64,000 nt of DNA from Halomonas sp. THAF5a (GCF_009363755.1 NZ_CP045417.1:1-64000), one strand, 5' to 3'. Counted from the first letter of the stretch, positions 12,336 through 21,755 are shown. The notes: a model not told the origin generated them from the sequence alone. Numbers and translations: made by a program.

Positions 12336-13963
12336 CGGTGGCCCGCCGAGGCGGCCTCGGGCGGCGCGTTCGAGGCGTCGTTCCGGGTGGGGGCCAGGCC
12401 CTCCCACAGCCGCTCCTGGAGGGCGGTCTCCTCCCGCAGGCGGGCGTTCAGCGTCTCCAGGCCATGCGCCTCGACCAGCGTTGGCTGGTCGGAGAGCAGC
12501 GAGACGCCGAGCCCCGCCCGGTGCCAGTCGATGACGAAGCCCATGGCCTCGAGCACCGTCGGCAGGACGTCCATGGTCGACGCCTCGACCCTGAGCCGGC
12601 GCGCCTCTAGCCCCTCGCCCAGCAGCATCAGGGTGTTCTCCCGCGGCGTCGCGACCAGCTGCTCCCAGGCGGAGACGCGCATGGTCAGGTGGTCGCTGGC
12701 GATCACCACCAGGGTGTTCTCCAGCAGCCCCTCCGACTCGAGACGCTCCACCAGGCGGCGTGCCAGCCAGGCCGAGCATTCCACCGAATAGAGGATGTCG
12801 GTGCCGTCGAACTCGCCCTGGCGCTCGCGGCAGGTGCGGGCCGGATACCCGTGGGGAGCGTGGCCGGCGAGGCTCAGGTTGACCAGGCCCCAGGGGCCGC
12901 CCCGGGCCTCCAGGCGGCGGATCTCCTCGACCGTGAGGTCGTAGAGCGTATCGTCGTAGAGCCCCCAGCTGTTGACGTAGTCGGGGTCCGGCAGCCGCGG
13001 CTCCAGCTCCTCGCGCCCCATGACCCGCTCGAAGCCATGATCGCGGTAGAAGACGCCCTTGCCGGCGAAGCGGGTGCTGGCCCCGCCCAGGTAGGAGAGC
13101 GCATAGTCGCGCTCGGCGAGCAGGTCGCCCAGGCAGTCGACCCCCGGCACGACTCGACCGAGGGGCTCGAACTGGCTGTCGTGGAGCAGGCCGGCCGGCA
13201 TCAGCGGCGTGCCGCACTGGCTGGCGATCATGCCGGCCATGGTCCAGCCGGTGTTGTCGAGCTGGCGCACCCCCTCGACGACCAGGGCGCGCTCGCCCAG
13301 GGCCTCGAGCGGCGCATAGGCATCGCCGAAGCGCTCCGGGTCGGCGTAGGTGCGCTCCAAGCTCTCCAGGTAGATCAGCAGCAGGTTGGGGGGTGAGCGA
13401 GGCGCGTCGAGGATCACCGGCGCCACGTACTGCCGATCGAGCCAGGCGCCGTCGTCGGTGACGATGGCGGCGCCGCGCTGGCCGAGGCCGTAGAGCATGG
13501 GGTTGAGGGCCAGCAGCGCCACGGCCAGCAGGCGCTCCGTGGTCCGCCAGCGGCGATCGACCCTCACCAGCCAGGTGAAGGCGGCGAGCAGCAGCAGCAT
13601 GCCCAGGGTATGCAGCAGGGCGGAGACGATCCGCTCCGCGCCGCCGTGTTCCGACATGCCGGCCTGGAGGTGGAAGAAGACCGCCCCGAGGTCGACCTCG
13701 CCGAAGCTGGCGGCCAGGTAGACGTAGAAACCCCACAGGGCCAGGGGAAGGAGTGACCAGGGCCACACCCGGGTCGGCGGGTGGGGATGCCGGGGGGCGC
13801 CCCAGCGGCGCCAGCGGGCCAGCAGCAGCCAGGCGCCGGTCACCGCGGGCAGCGCCCAGGTCGGCAGCCGGGTCAGCATGGCCAGGGCATAGCCGAGCCA
13901 CAGGCCCAGCACCAGCAGCGCCCACCAGCGCGGATGACGGAGTCGACGCGCTGCCCTAGGCAT
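12332..13963 (-). CDS. opgB: OpgB-like phosphoglycerol transferase (alkaline-phosphatase/LtaS superfamily)
   Basis: The product has several N-terminal membrane helices (roughly residues 10-160) followed by a periplasmic sulfatase/LtaS-type domain. It matches OpgB (MdoB) motif for motif: LLLIYLESLERTYADPERFG, GWTMAGMIASQCGTPLMPAG, STRFAGKGVFYRDHGFE, and VIASDHLTMRVSAWEQL. OpgB moves sn-phosphoglycerol from phosphatidylglycerol onto periplasmic glucans. At 543 aa it is shorter than E. coli OpgB (about 760), lacking the C-terminal extension. No opgG/opgH are in the window; it overlaps a GT2 gene of a core-LPS operon, so its acceptor might instead be LPS. Family is sure, substrate inferred. Confidence 0.85.
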   Translation of the reverse strand: MPRAARRLRHPRWWALLVLGLWLGYALAMLTRLPTWALPAVTGAWLLLARWRRWGAPRHPHPPTRVWPWSLLPLALWGFYVYLAASFGEVDLGAVFFHLQAGMSEHGGAERIVSALLHTLGMLLLLAAFTWLVRVDRRWRTTERLLAVALLALNPMLYGLGQRGAAIVTDDGAWLDRQYVAPVILDAPRSPPNLLLIYLESLERTYADPERFGDAYAPLEALGERALVVEGVRQLDNTGWTMAGMIASQCGTPLMPAGLLHDSQFEPLGRVVPGVDCLGDLLAERDYALSYLGGASTRFAGKGVFYRDHGFERVMGREELEPRLPDPDYVNSWGLYDDTLYDLTVEEIRRLEARGGPWGLVNLSLAGHAPHGYPARTCRERQGEFDGTDILYSVECSAWLARRLVERLESEGLLENTLVVIASDHLTMRVSAWEQLVATPRENTLMLLGEGLEARRLRVEASTMDVLPTVLEAMGFVIDWHRAGLGVSLLSDQPTLVEAHGLETLNARLREETALQERLWEGLAPTRNDASNAPPEAASAGHR

Positions 13964-14729
13964 GGTCGGAGGGTGCCACGGCCCGTTCGTTTTCGTGCAG
14001 CTCGTTCAGCTTGGCGTACTTCATGTAGGCGTGGAACGCCGTGGTGATCGCGACCGTCATGCCATCCGCCCCCTGGAAGAGTCCGCCCTTGAGGATCAGC
14101 TTGCGCAGCATGGCGCTGGCGGCATGCAGGGTGGGGCGCCAGCGCGAGGGGCCCTTGCCGCGCTCCTTCATCGCCCAGGCGTCGCGGCTCGAGAGCTGGT
14201 CGATGCGGGTGATCCAGTGGGAGAGGTCGCGATAGGTGAAGTGCCGGATGTGGCTGTGGGTATCCACGACGGCGGGGGCCTGCACCGAGGAGTGCGCCTT
14301 CTTCGGCAGGTAGCCCGAGGTGGTGCGGTTGTAGAGCCGCGTCACGGGGTCGGGATAGAAGCCGGCCGCCTTGATCCAGTGATGTCCGGCGAAGTTGCGG
14401 CGATTGAAGCGGTACGCCTGGCGTGGGTCGTCCAGCGGCAGGGCGCGGATCGCCGCGACCGCGTCCTCGTCGAGGCGCTCGTCGGCGTCGAGGGCGAGGA
14501 TCCAGTCGTGCCGCGCCTGGGGCACGGCGAAGGCCTTCTGGGGGCCGTCGCCGAGGTAGGGCTGGTGGATGACCCGGGCGCCCAGCGACTCGGCGATGGC
14601 CGCGGTGTTGTCCCGGCTGCCCGAGTCGACGACGAGGATCTCGTCGCAGACCGGCCGCAGCGAGGCGATGCAGTCGGCGATGTTTTCCGCCTCGTCGAGG
14701 GTGATGATGATACCGGTGATGGGGGTCAT
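13956..14729 (-). CDS. Glycosyltransferase family 2 (WaaE/KdtX-like core glucosyltransferase)
   Basis: A compact 257-aa GT-A glycosyltransferase: GIIITLDEAENIADCIASL at the N-terminus, EILVVDSGSRDNTA, and the DxD-type metal-binding site LALDADERLDED. GFYPDPVTRLYNR and a C-terminal HAYMKYAKLNE-type tail resemble the WaaE/KdtX family that adds beta-1,4-glucose to the first heptose. It is the middle gene of a three-gene minus-strand operon: its ATG overlaps the upstream GT9 stop (ATGA) and its 3' end overlaps the opgB-like start by 8 bp. Exact donor and acceptor are not decidable from sequence. Confidence 0.85.
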   Translation of the reverse strand: MTPITGIIITLDEAENIADCIASLRPVCDEILVVDSGSRDNTAAIAESLGARVIHQPYLGDGPQKAFAVPQARHDWILALDADERLDEDAVAAIRALPLDDPRQAYRFNRRNFAGHHWIKAAGFYPDPVTRLYNRTTSGYLPKKAHSSVQAPAVVDTHSHIRHFTYRDLSHWITRIDQLSSRDAWAMKERGKGPSRWRPTLHAASAMLRKLILKGGLFQGADGMTVAITTAFHAYMKYAKLNELHENERAVAPSDHA

Positions 14730-15826
14730 GGGGTCGTCTCACGGGTCGAGAGGGGCAGCAGGTGCTCGGCGATGCGCGTCGCCGCGGCGTCGAGGTCGAT
14801 GCTCGACATGTCGCGCTCGCCCGCCCCCTCCGGGGGGCAGAAGGCCAGGCGATGGGCCTTTGCGTTGCAGGTCTGCCAGCGCAGCGGAGTGGCCGAACGG
14901 CGCGACGGATAGAACCCCGCCGTCGGACGGTCCAGGGCCCCGGCGATGTGCAGCGGGCCGGTGGAGCCGGCGACGAACAGGTCGGCGGCCGCGAGGCTCC
15001 GGGCGAAGTCGTCGATGCCGCGGCGGGCGGGCAGCCGGTGGGCGGTGATCGCCGCCTCGGCGAGCCGCTCGCGGAGCCGGTCGGCCGCCGCCTCCTCGCC
15101 CGGGCCTGCGGTCAGCACCCAGCATGGCCGCTCGGCCCCGGCGGCGTCCAGCCGCGCGTCGACGGCGACCACCAGGCGGGCGTACTGCTCGAGGGTGAGG
15201 TTGACCGCCGAGCCGCCGCTGCCCGGGTGCAGGAAGGCCCAGCACGCCGCGGGGGCCAGGGGGAGCTCGTCGGCGAGCCGTGCCCGCTCGGCCTCGCGGG
15301 TGCCGGCCGGCAGCGGCCAGAAGGGCGGTGCGGGGCGCGGCGGCACGGCGAGGCCCAGGGCCTCGACCAGGGCCTCGGCCAGCTCCAGGTTGTAGACGTA
15401 TTCGGGTTTCTCCGAACGCGACCTGCGCTGGGTGACCCGGCGGTTGTAGAATAGCTGCGCCCACTTGGTGGCCGGCGCCAGGCGCAGCGGGATGCCGGCT
15501 CGCCAGCCCAGCCAGCCGATGCGCGGAGTCGAGAAGAGGGTCAGCAGCGCATCGAAGCGGCCTGCGCGCAGGGTGTCGAGCAGCGCGCGCTGCGCCTCGC
15601 GGCCGGCGTCGTCGCCGGGGTCGAGCAGCACCTCGTCGATCCACGGGCACTGCCGGGCGAGTGGCGCCGTGTAGGCCGGCACCAGCACGCTGACATGGAG
15701 GGCCGGCTCGGCCGCCTTGAGGCAGGCCAGCGCCGGCCAGGCCAGCATGAAGTCGCCGAGCTTGTCATTGCGCACGACCAGCAGGCGAGGGTGGCCGCCG
15801 TCCCTGGCAGGAGAAAGTGTCATCAT
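14726..15826 (-). CDS. Glycosyltransferase family 9 (heptosyltransferase-like)
   Basis: The product is a 366-aa GT9 protein with RLLVVRNDKLGDFMLAWPAL at its start, a FLHPGSGGSAVNLTLEQYARL donor-binding loop and LFVAGSTGPLHIAGAL near the C-terminus. These are the heptosyltransferase fold signatures; WaaF-specific features are absent. Two adjacent ATG codons at 15826 and 15823 are possible starts; a GGAG-like motif is not obvious. It leads the GT9-GT2-opgB operon and is divergent from the GT4 gene. Likely role: LPS core sugar addition. Confidence 0.85.
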   Translation of the reverse strand: MMTLSPARDGGHPRLLVVRNDKLGDFMLAWPALACLKAAEPALHVSVLVPAYTAPLARQCPWIDEVLLDPGDDAGREAQRALLDTLRAGRFDALLTLFSTPRIGWLGWRAGIPLRLAPATKWAQLFYNRRVTQRRSRSEKPEYVYNLELAEALVEALGLAVPPRPAPPFWPLPAGTREAERARLADELPLAPAACWAFLHPGSGGSAVNLTLEQYARLVVAVDARLDAAGAERPCWVLTAGPGEEAAADRLRERLAEAAITAHRLPARRGIDDFARSLAAADLFVAGSTGPLHIAGALDRPTAGFYPSRRSATPLRWQTCNAKAHRLAFCPPEGAGERDMSSIDLDAAATRIAEHLLPLSTRETTP

Positions 15827-15867
15827 CCGGGCTCCCGGGCCCCGCAACCGCACGTAAGGAGAGCGCC

Positions 15868-17007
15868 TTGTCCTGCAAGTCGTCCCGCAAGGTCCTGCAC
15901 ATCTGCCTCTCGAACGGCTGGGGCGGACTGGAAATGTATCCGTCACGCATTATACCCGAGCTTGCGCGACAGGGGTGGGAGGCCCACGGCCTGGCCCTGG
16001 CCGGTTCCCGGGTGGCCGAGAGCCTCGTCGAGGCGGGGATCGCGCCGCTGACGGTGGCCTCGCGCGGTCGCGCGCTGCTGGGCATCGGCCGGCTGCTGGG
16101 CTACCTCAAGGCCCACGGGATCGGCGTGCTGCACTGCCACAAGTCCAGCGACCTGCGCCTGGGGGCCCTGCTGGTGAGCCTGCGCCCCTCCCTGCGGCTC
16201 TTCTTCACCGACCACATGGGGGGCACCCGCCCCAAGAAGGACCCCTACCATCGCTGGGCCTACGGCCGCGTCACCCGGGTCTTCTCCATCAGCGAGACGA
16301 CTCGCCGGCGCAACCGGGCGGCCTTCCCCCTGCCTGCCGAGCGCATCCAGCGTCTCTACCTCGGCATCGACCCGACGCCCTATACGCCGCGGCTGTCGCC
16401 GGAGGCGCGGGCGGCGCTGCGCGATGAGCTCGGCGTGGCGCCGGGCAGGGTGGCGATCGGCCTGGCGGGGCGGTTGACCCCGGGCAAGGGGCAGCGGGTG
16501 TGGATCGAGGCGCTGGCCTGGCTGGCCGAGCAGCGGCCGGCCCTGGCCTGGCAGGGGGTGCTGGTCGGCGGACTCACGGCCGGCGAGGGCAGCAACGAAG
16601 CCTTCGTCGCGGAGCTGCGCGACCGGGTCCGCGCGCTCGGCCTGGAGGAGCGCATCGCCTTCGTCGGCTTTCGTCGTGACCTGCCGCGGCTCTTCGAGGC
16701 GCTGGACATCGTTTGCGTGCCGTCGCGCAACGAGGCCTTCGGCCTGACGGTGATCGAGGCCATGGCGGCGGGCAAGGCGGTGGTCGGCAGCGACAGCGGC
16801 GCCCTGCCCGAACTGATCGAGCCCGCGACGGGGCGCCTCGCTCCGCCCGACGATCCCGTCGCCTGGGGACAGGCCCTGGCCGAGCTGGCCGACGATGCGG
16901 CCCTGAGGGAGACCCTGGGAGAGGCGGCGCGCGCGCGGGTGGCGCGCGACTTCACCCTCGAGGCGCACGTGACGAGTCTCGTGGCCGCCTACGCCGAGGC
17001 GTCGTAG
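15868..17007 (+). CDS. Glycosyltransferase family 4
   Basis: A 379-aa GT-B glycosyltransferase with VLHICLSNGWGGLEMYPSRI at the N-terminus and the retaining-enzyme E-x7-E region SRNEAFGLTVIEAMAAGKAVV. AAGRL-type donor loop appears as GLAGRLTPGKGQRVWIEAL. The best start is TTG at 15868, preceded by AAGGAG at a 6-base spacing; an upstream ATG at 15817 would overlap the divergent GT9 start and lacks such a site. Its 3' end overlaps the convergent kdkA by 19 bp. Context indicates LPS core assembly; sugar specificity is unknown. Confidence 0.85.
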   Translation: MSCKSSRKVLHICLSNGWGGLEMYPSRIIPELARQGWEAHGLALAGSRVAESLVEAGIAPLTVASRGRALLGIGRLLGYLKAHGIGVLHCHKSSDLRLGALLVSLRPSLRLFFTDHMGGTRPKKDPYHRWAYGRVTRVFSISETTRRRNRAAFPLPAERIQRLYLGIDPTPYTPRLSPEARAALRDELGVAPGRVAIGLAGRLTPGKGQRVWIEALAWLAEQRPALAWQGVLVGGLTAGEGSNEAFVAELRDRVRALGLEERIAFVGFRRDLPRLFEALDIVCVPSRNEAFGLTVIEAMAAGKAVVGSDSGALPELIEPATGRLAPPDDPVAWGQALAELADDAALRETLGEAARARVARDFTLEAHVTSLVAAYAEAS

Positions 17008-17714
17008 CCCCGGCGCACGGCCGCCATGGCCTCGGGGGCGCCGAACTTCTCGAAGGAGCGCTGCAGGCGCGCCAGGTTGGCCGCCCGCCAGCGACCGGGG
17101 CGCCTGAGCCGGCAGCGATCCAGGTCGATCAGCCAGACCCGTCCCTCGGGGTCGATCAGCAGGTTGCGGGCGTTGAGGTCGACGTGGTCGAGGCCTTCGT
17201 CGTGGAAGCGGCGCACCATGGCGCCGACCCGTGCGAGCAGGGCGTCGTCGGCCTGTCCGCGCGTGAGCCGGTCGGCCAGGGCGCGGGCACCGGGAATGCG
17301 CACGGTGATGAGCGCCGCCTCGTAGCCGAGCCCGTGGCGCGTCACCCGGGCGGCCACCGGGCGCGGCACCGGCAGGCCCCTCTCGTAAAGGCGGGCGGTG
17401 AGGCGCAGCTCGCGGAAGGCGCGGGTGCGCTCCAGGCCGGTCCAGGGATAGCGGGTCTCGCTGAGTCGCGCGATCAGCCCGCCCCGGCGGTAGGGTCGCA
17501 GCACCCACTCGATCCCGTCGCCGGCGTCCAGGAAGAGGCTGGCGCCCCGGCCCGGCGCCTCGCCGGTGACCCGACCGGCGTCGCGCCACCAGGCGGGGTC
17601 GAAGCCCTCGGCGAGGAGTCGCGGCGCGGTTTGTGGCGCCCGCCCGGCGTCACATAAACTGTCCGCATCATATAGAATGCAACTCTTTCCCGCTCGATAC
17701 GTTGCCAACCGCAT
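16989..17714 (-). CDS. kdkA: 3-deoxy-D-manno-octulosonic acid (Kdo) kinase
   Basis: KdkA phosphorylates O-4 of Kdo in lipid A-Kdo, as in Haemophilus and Vibrio. The 241-aa length equals that of H. influenzae KdkA. Diagnostic motifs are WVLRPYRRGGLIARLSETRY, FRELRLTARLYERGLPVPRP and the kinase catalytic loop DHVDLNARNLLID followed by VWLIDLDRCR. The start ATG at 17714 has AGAGG seven bases upstream and shares its CATG with the start codon of the divergent GT9 gene. The end overlaps the GT4 gene tail by 19 bp. Confidence 0.93.
   Translation of the reverse strand: MRLATYRAGKSCILYDADSLCDAGRAPQTAPRLLAEGFDPAWWRDAGRVTGEAPGRGASLFLDAGDGIEWVLRPYRRGGLIARLSETRYPWTGLERTRAFRELRLTARLYERGLPVPRPVAARVTRHGLGYEAALITVRIPGARALADRLTRGQADDALLARVGAMVRRFHDEGLDHVDLNARNLLIDPEGRVWLIDLDRCRLRRPGRWRAANLARLQRSFEKFGAPEAMAAVRRGYDASA
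17649..17676 (+). promoter_or_regulatory. Candidate promoter for the GT9-hldE-waaA operon, inside kdkA
   Basis: GTCACA and TATAGA are separated by 16 bp in an AT-richer stretch of the kdkA 5' coding region. The predicted start near 17682 would leave a leader of about 30 bases before the GT9 ATG at 17713. Confidence 0.5.
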
Positions 17715-18813
17715 GAAGCATCCTCTGCCCGATCGACCCCAGCATATCTGCGTGCTGCGACTCTCCGCCCTGGGCGATGTCTGTAACCTGGTGCCGACAG
17801 TCCGTGCCCTGCAGCGTCAGTGGCCCGAGGCGCGGATCACCTGGATCGTCGGCAAGGGCGAGCACAGTCTACTGGCGGGCCTCTCCGGGGTCGAGTTCGT
17901 GGTCTACGACAAGGCGACGGGCCTGGCCGGCATGCGGGCCCTGTGGCGGCAGCTCGCCGATACGCGCTTCGACCTGCTGCTGCACATGCAGCAGGCGCTG
18001 CGGGCCAGCGTGCTCTCCCTGGGGCTCAAGGCCGACCTGCGGGTGGGCTACGACAAGGCGCGGGCCAAGGATGCCCAGCACTGGTTCACCCAGCGCCAGC
18101 TGGCCCCCCATCCGAGGGCCCACGTGCTCGAGTCCTACCTCGACTTCGCGCGCCTGCTCGGCGTCGAGGACCTCTCGCTCGCCTGGGACCTGCCGGTGCC
18201 CGAGGCCGCCGTCGAGGAGGCCCGCGGCATCACCGGCGAGGCCCCGTACCTGCTGATCAGCCCCTGCGCCAACCCACGGCTGCGCAACTTCCGCAACTGG
18301 TCCGCCGAGGGCTATGCGGCGGTGATCGAGCACGCCTGGCGTCAGCACGGGCTCAAGACCGTGCTGACCGGCGGCGGCAGCACCCAGGAGCGCGAGCTCG
18401 GCGAGCGCATCCAGGCGCTCTGCTCGGCGGAGGTGGTCACCGACGTCATCGGCGAGACCTCGCTGAAGGGCCTGCTGGCCCTGATACGGGACGCCCGGGC
18501 GGTGATCGCCCCGGATTCCGGGCCGGTGCACATGGCCAACGCCCTGGGCGCGCCGGTGGTCGGGCTCTACGCCACCACCAACCCCGACCGGGCGGGTCCC
18601 TACTGCTGGCGATCGTTCGTGGTGAATCGCTACCCCGACGCCGTGCGCACCTACCTGCACAAGGATCCCGAGACGCTGCCCGCCTGGGGTCAGCGGGTCC
18701 GCCACCCCGACGCCATGTCGCTGATCCGTGCCGAGGACGTCATCGACCGTCTCGAGGCACTGCTGAGCCACCCCGAGTCCCCTATCGAGACGGAGTCCCC
18801 CGATGAAGCTTGA
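17713..18813 (+). CDS. Glycosyltransferase family 9 (LPS heptosyltransferase-like)
   Basis: A 366-aa GT9 enzyme with the signature [20 protein letters not shown] at residues 12-31, [20 protein letters not shown] in the middle, and [20 protein letters not shown] near the C-terminus. It resembles the heptosyltransferase group found next to hldE/kdkA in marine gammaproteobacteria (recalled, not searched). The ATG at 17713 shares a CATG with the divergent kdkA start; an in-frame ATG at 17677 is the alternative. It overlaps hldE by 11 bp, so GT9-hldE-waaA form one operon. WaaC (heptosyltransferase I) is not otherwise visible, so this may fill that step. Confidence 0.85.
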   Translation: MKHPLPDRPQHICVLRLSALGDVCNLVPTVRALQRQWPEARITWIVGKGEHSLLAGLSGVEFVVYDKATGLAGMRALWRQLADTRFDLLLHMQQALRASVLSLGLKADLRVGYDKARAKDAQHWFTQRQLAPHPRAHVLESYLDFARLLGVEDLSLAWDLPVPEAAVEEARGITGEAPYLLISPCANPRLRNFRNWSAEGYAAVIEHAWRQHGLKTVLTGGGSTQERELGERIQALCSAEVVTDVIGETSLKGLLALIRDARAVIAPDSGPVHMANALGAPVVGLYATTNPDRAGPYCWRSFVVNRYPDAVRTYLHKDPETLPAWGQRVRHPDAMSLIRAEDVIDRLEALLSHPESPIETESPDEA

Positions 18814-20233
18814 CCTGACCGCCCTGGAGCGCTCCCGCCTGCTGGTGGTAGGCGATGTGATGCTCGACCGCTACTGGCACGGCGGCACCTCGCGGATCTC
18901 CCCCGAGGCCCCGGTCCCGGTGGTCAGGGTCGACGAGGCCGAGGACCGCCCCGGCGGCGCCGCCAACGTGGCGCTCAACGTCGCCTCCCTCGGCGCCCAT
19001 GCCGCCCTGGCCGGCCTGGTGGGCGAGGACGACAACGCCGACCGGCTGGTCTCCCGCCTCGAGGACGCCGGAGTGAGCACTCGCTTCGCGCGCAGCGCCG
19101 GCATTCCGACCATCACCAAGCTGCGCGTGATGAGCCGCAACCAGCAGCTGATCCGCCTCGACTTCGAGGAGAAGCTCGGCGAGGTCGATACCTCGGGGCT
19201 CCTTTCCCAGGTCGAGGCGGCCCTGCCCGGCTGCGACCTGGTGATCCTCTCCGACTACGGCAAGGGGACCCTCAACCGCGTCGAGGAGCTGATCCGGATG
19301 ATCCGCGGCGCCGGCAAGCGGGTGCTGGTGGACCCCAAGGGTGGCGACTTCCGCAAGTATCGCGGGGCCAGCGTGATCACCCCCAACCTCGGCGAGTTCG
19401 AGGCGGTCATGGGCCCCTGCCGCGACGACGCCGAGCTCGCGGCCAAGGGCGAGACGCTGCGTGCCGAGCTCGAGCTCGAGGCGCTGCTGGTCACCCGCAG
19501 CGAGAAGGGCATGACGCTGATCCGCGAGGGGCACGAGCCGCTGCACCTGCCGACCCGCGCCCGGGAGGTCTACGACGTCACCGGCGCCGGCGACACCGTG
19601 ATCGGCGTGCTGGGCCTGGCGCTCGCCGCCGGGCACGGCTTCCCCGAGGCGATGACCCTGGCCAACCTGGCCGCCGGCCTGGTGGTGGCCAAGCCCGGCA
19701 CCGCGACGCTCTCCATCGCCGAGCTCTACACCGCCCTGCACGGCGACAAGCTGGCCGAGTTCGGCGTCATCGAGGAGGCGCCCCTGGTCGAGGCGGTGCG
19801 CGCCGCCCAGGCCCGCGGCGAGCGGGTGGTGATGACCAACGGCTGCTTCGACATCCTCCACGCCGGCCACGTCGCCTACCTGGAGCAGGCGCGCCGCCTC
19901 GGCGACCGGCTGGTGGTGGCGGTCAACGACGATGCCTCCATCGGCCGCCTCAAGGGGCCCAAGCGACCCATCAACCCCCTGGCCCGGCGCGTGCAGGTGC
20001 TGGCCGGCCTCGGCGCCGTGGACTGGGTGGTGCCCTTCGGCGAGAACACCCCCCAGCGGCTGATCGAGACGGTGCTGCCGGACGTGCTGGTCAAGGGCGG
20101 CGACTACCGCCCCGAGGAGATCGCCGGCGGCGCCGCCGTGCGCGAGGCCGGCGGCGAGGTGCGGGTGCTGGGCTTCGAGGACGGCGTCTCCACCACCGCG
20201 ATGATCTCCACCATCCTCGATCGCGAGACCTGA
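18803..20233 (+). CDS. hldE: Bifunctional heptose-7-phosphate kinase / heptose-1-phosphate adenylyltransferase
   Basis: HldE carries out both nucleotide-dependent steps of ADP-heptose synthesis. The N-terminal ribokinase-like domain (about 1-320) has [31 protein letters not shown] and the anion-hole/catalytic [10 protein letters not shown]. The C-terminal cytidylyltransferase-like domain (from about 335) has [16 protein letters not shown] and the KGPKRPINP loop. Length is 476 aa versus 477 in E. coli. Its TGA overlaps the waaA ATG (TGATG). Works with GmhB and HldD encoded elsewhere in this window. Confidence 0.97.
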   Translation: MKLDLTALERSRLLVVGDVMLDRYWHGGTSRISPEAPVPVVRVDEAEDRPGGAANVALNVASLGAHAALAGLVGEDDNADRLVSRLEDAGVSTRFARSAGIPTITKLRVMSRNQQLIRLDFEEKLGEVDTSGLLSQVEAALPGCDLVILSDYGKGTLNRVEELIRMIRGAGKRVLVDPKGGDFRKYRGASVITPNLGEFEAVMGPCRDDAELAAKGETLRAELELEALLVTRSEKGMTLIREGHEPLHLPTRAREVYDVTGAGDTVIGVLGLALAAGHGFPEAMTLANLAAGLVVAKPGTATLSIAELYTALHGDKLAEFGVIEEAPLVEAVRAAQARGERVVMTNGCFDILHAGHVAYLEQARRLGDRLVVAVNDDASIGRLKGPKRPINPLARRVQVLAGLGAVDWVVPFGENTPQRLIETVLPDVLVKGGDYRPEEIAGGAAVREAGGEVRVLGFEDGVSTTAMISTILDRET

Positions 20234-21534
20234 TGGGCCTCTCGCCGGCCTGGGCCCGCCGCGCCTACTCGGCGGCCCTCTACCTGCTCGCGCCGCTGGT
20301 CTGGAAGCGGGTGTGGCGCGAGCAACTGCCCGGTCGCCCGCGGTGCGAGCGGCTGGGGCTCGTTCCCCCCGCCGGCGAGCGCGAGCGGGTCCTCTGGCTG
20401 CACTGCGCCTCGGTGGGCGAGGTGCAGGCCGCCCGCCCGCTGATCGCGGCGCTGGCCGAGCGCTGGCCCGGGTATCGCCTGGTGATCACCACCATGACTG
20501 CCACCGGCGCCGAACGGGTGCTGGCGCTCTCGGAGGCGTCCGGTCAGGAGGGGGCGTCCGGCGAAGTGAGCCATCACTTCGTGCCGCTGGACTTCCCCGG
20601 CGCCGCGCGGCGCTTCGTCACCCGGCTGCGCCCGGCGCTCGCCCTCTTCTTCGAGACCGAGCTGTGGCCCAACCTGCTGGCGGCCTGCGATCGCGCGGGC
20701 GTGCCGGTGGCGGTGGTCAACGGCCGGCTCTCGCCCCGCGCCTTCCGCGGCTATCGCCGTCTGAGGCCGCTGATGCGCGACGTCCTGGGCCGGGTGCGCT
20801 GGCTGGCGGCCAAGTCCGGCGAGGATGCCGCCCGCTTCCAGGCCCTCGGCATGCCGGCCGAGCGCAGCGACGTGGTGGGCAGCCTGAAGTTCGACCTCGC
20901 CATCGACGACGCGACCCACGAGGTGAGCGAGCGCTTGCACACCCGGCTGGGCGACCGGCCCGTCTGGGTGGCCGGGTCCACTCACCCCGGGGAGGACGAG
21001 GCACTGCTGGCGGCCCATGCCCGGCTGCGAGCGCAGCGGCCCGAGGCGCTGCTGGTGCTGGTGCCGCGCCACCCCCGGCGCTTCGAGGAAGTGGCCGCCC
21101 TCTGTGCCCGGGCGGGCCTCGCGGTGGCGCGCCGCTCCCGGGGCGAATGGCCCGGCGCCGACACGGCCGTCTACCTCGGCGACACCATGGGCGAGCTGCT
21201 GGCGCTCTACGGCGCGGCGGACCTGGCCTTCGTGGGGGGCAGCCTGGTGCCCATCGGCGGGCATAACCTGCTGGAGCCGGCGGCGCTGGGCGTGCCGGTG
21301 CTCACCGGCCCCGAGCTTGCCAACTTCCTCGACGTGGCCGAGGCGCTGCGCGAGGCCGAGGCGCTGGTCGAGGTGGCCGACGCCGATGCGCTGGGCGACG
21401 CCCTGGGGCGGCTCTTCGACGACGCCGCCGAGCGCCGGCGGCTCGCCGAGGCCGGCCGCGGCGTGGTGGCGGCCAACCGCGGCGCCCTCGCGCGGACCCT
21501 GGCGGGCCTGGAGGCGCTGCTGCCGGCGAAGTAA
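20233..21534 (+). CDS. waaA: Kdo transferase WaaA (KdtA)
   Basis: WaaA attaches Kdo to lipid IV-A at the inner membrane. The 433-aa product has an N-terminal hydrophobic anchor (AYSALLYLLAPLVW-like, about residues 10-24), LWLHCASVGEVQAARPLI, FFETELWPNLLAACDRAGVP and the C-terminal VGGSLVPIGGHNLLEPAALG, all WaaA hallmarks. The presence of KdkA suggests a monofunctional enzyme adding one Kdo. The stop codon TAA is part of the 8-bp target duplication created by the adjacent MITE-like element. Confidence 0.96.
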   Translation: MGLSPAWARRAYSAALYLLAPLVWKRVWREQLPGRPRCERLGLVPPAGERERVLWLHCASVGEVQAARPLIAALAERWPGYRLVITTMTATGAERVLALSEASGQEGASGEVSHHFVPLDFPGAARRFVTRLRPALALFFETELWPNLLAACDRAGVPVAVVNGRLSPRAFRGYRRLRPLMRDVLGRVRWLAAKSGEDAARFQALGMPAERSDVVGSLKFDLAIDDATHEVSERLHTRLGDRPVWVAGSTHPGEDEALLAAHARLRAQRPEALLVLVPRHPRRFEEVAALCARAGLAVARRSRGEWPGADTAVYLGDTMGELLALYGAADLAFVGGSLVPIGGHNLLEPAALGVPVLTGPELANFLDVAEALREAEALVEVADADALGDALGRLFDDAAERRRLAEAGRGVVAANRGALARTLAGLEALLPAK

Positions 21535-21755
21535 GGTCCATCGCATTTTGGCGTGAAGCCGTTTGGCAAGAAATGAGGTAGGCAGCTTTCCTGTGGGAGC
21601 GATGCTTGCATCGCGAAAGAAGGCCGAAGGCCTTCTCGGCTTTAAGCACAAACTCCGAGGCGCCTGTCGGCGCCAATCGCGGTGCAAGTCGAGGCGTCGA
21701 ACCGACCACTCCCACAAGGGTTTCTCGCCCCGTTCACGCTAATCTGCGAAGATCC
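21535..21755. mobile_element. 221-bp MITE-like element with ISL3-type ends
   Basis: The left end begins GGTCCATCGCATTTTGGCGT; the right end, read inward on the other strand, begins GGATCTTCGCAGATTAGCGT. Perfect 8-bp direct repeats CGAAGTAA flank it (21527-21534 and 21756-21763). The right end matches the left inverted repeat of the ISL3-family element at 62093 in 21 of 23 bases; the left end matches that element's right repeat in 19 of 23. The interior has no credible gene but holds perfect hairpins at 21599-21614, 21618-21636 and 21659-21674, enclosed by TGTGGGAG (21592) and CTCCCACA (21709). It is best read as a non-autonomous derivative mobilised by an ISL3 transposase. Confidence 0.85.
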
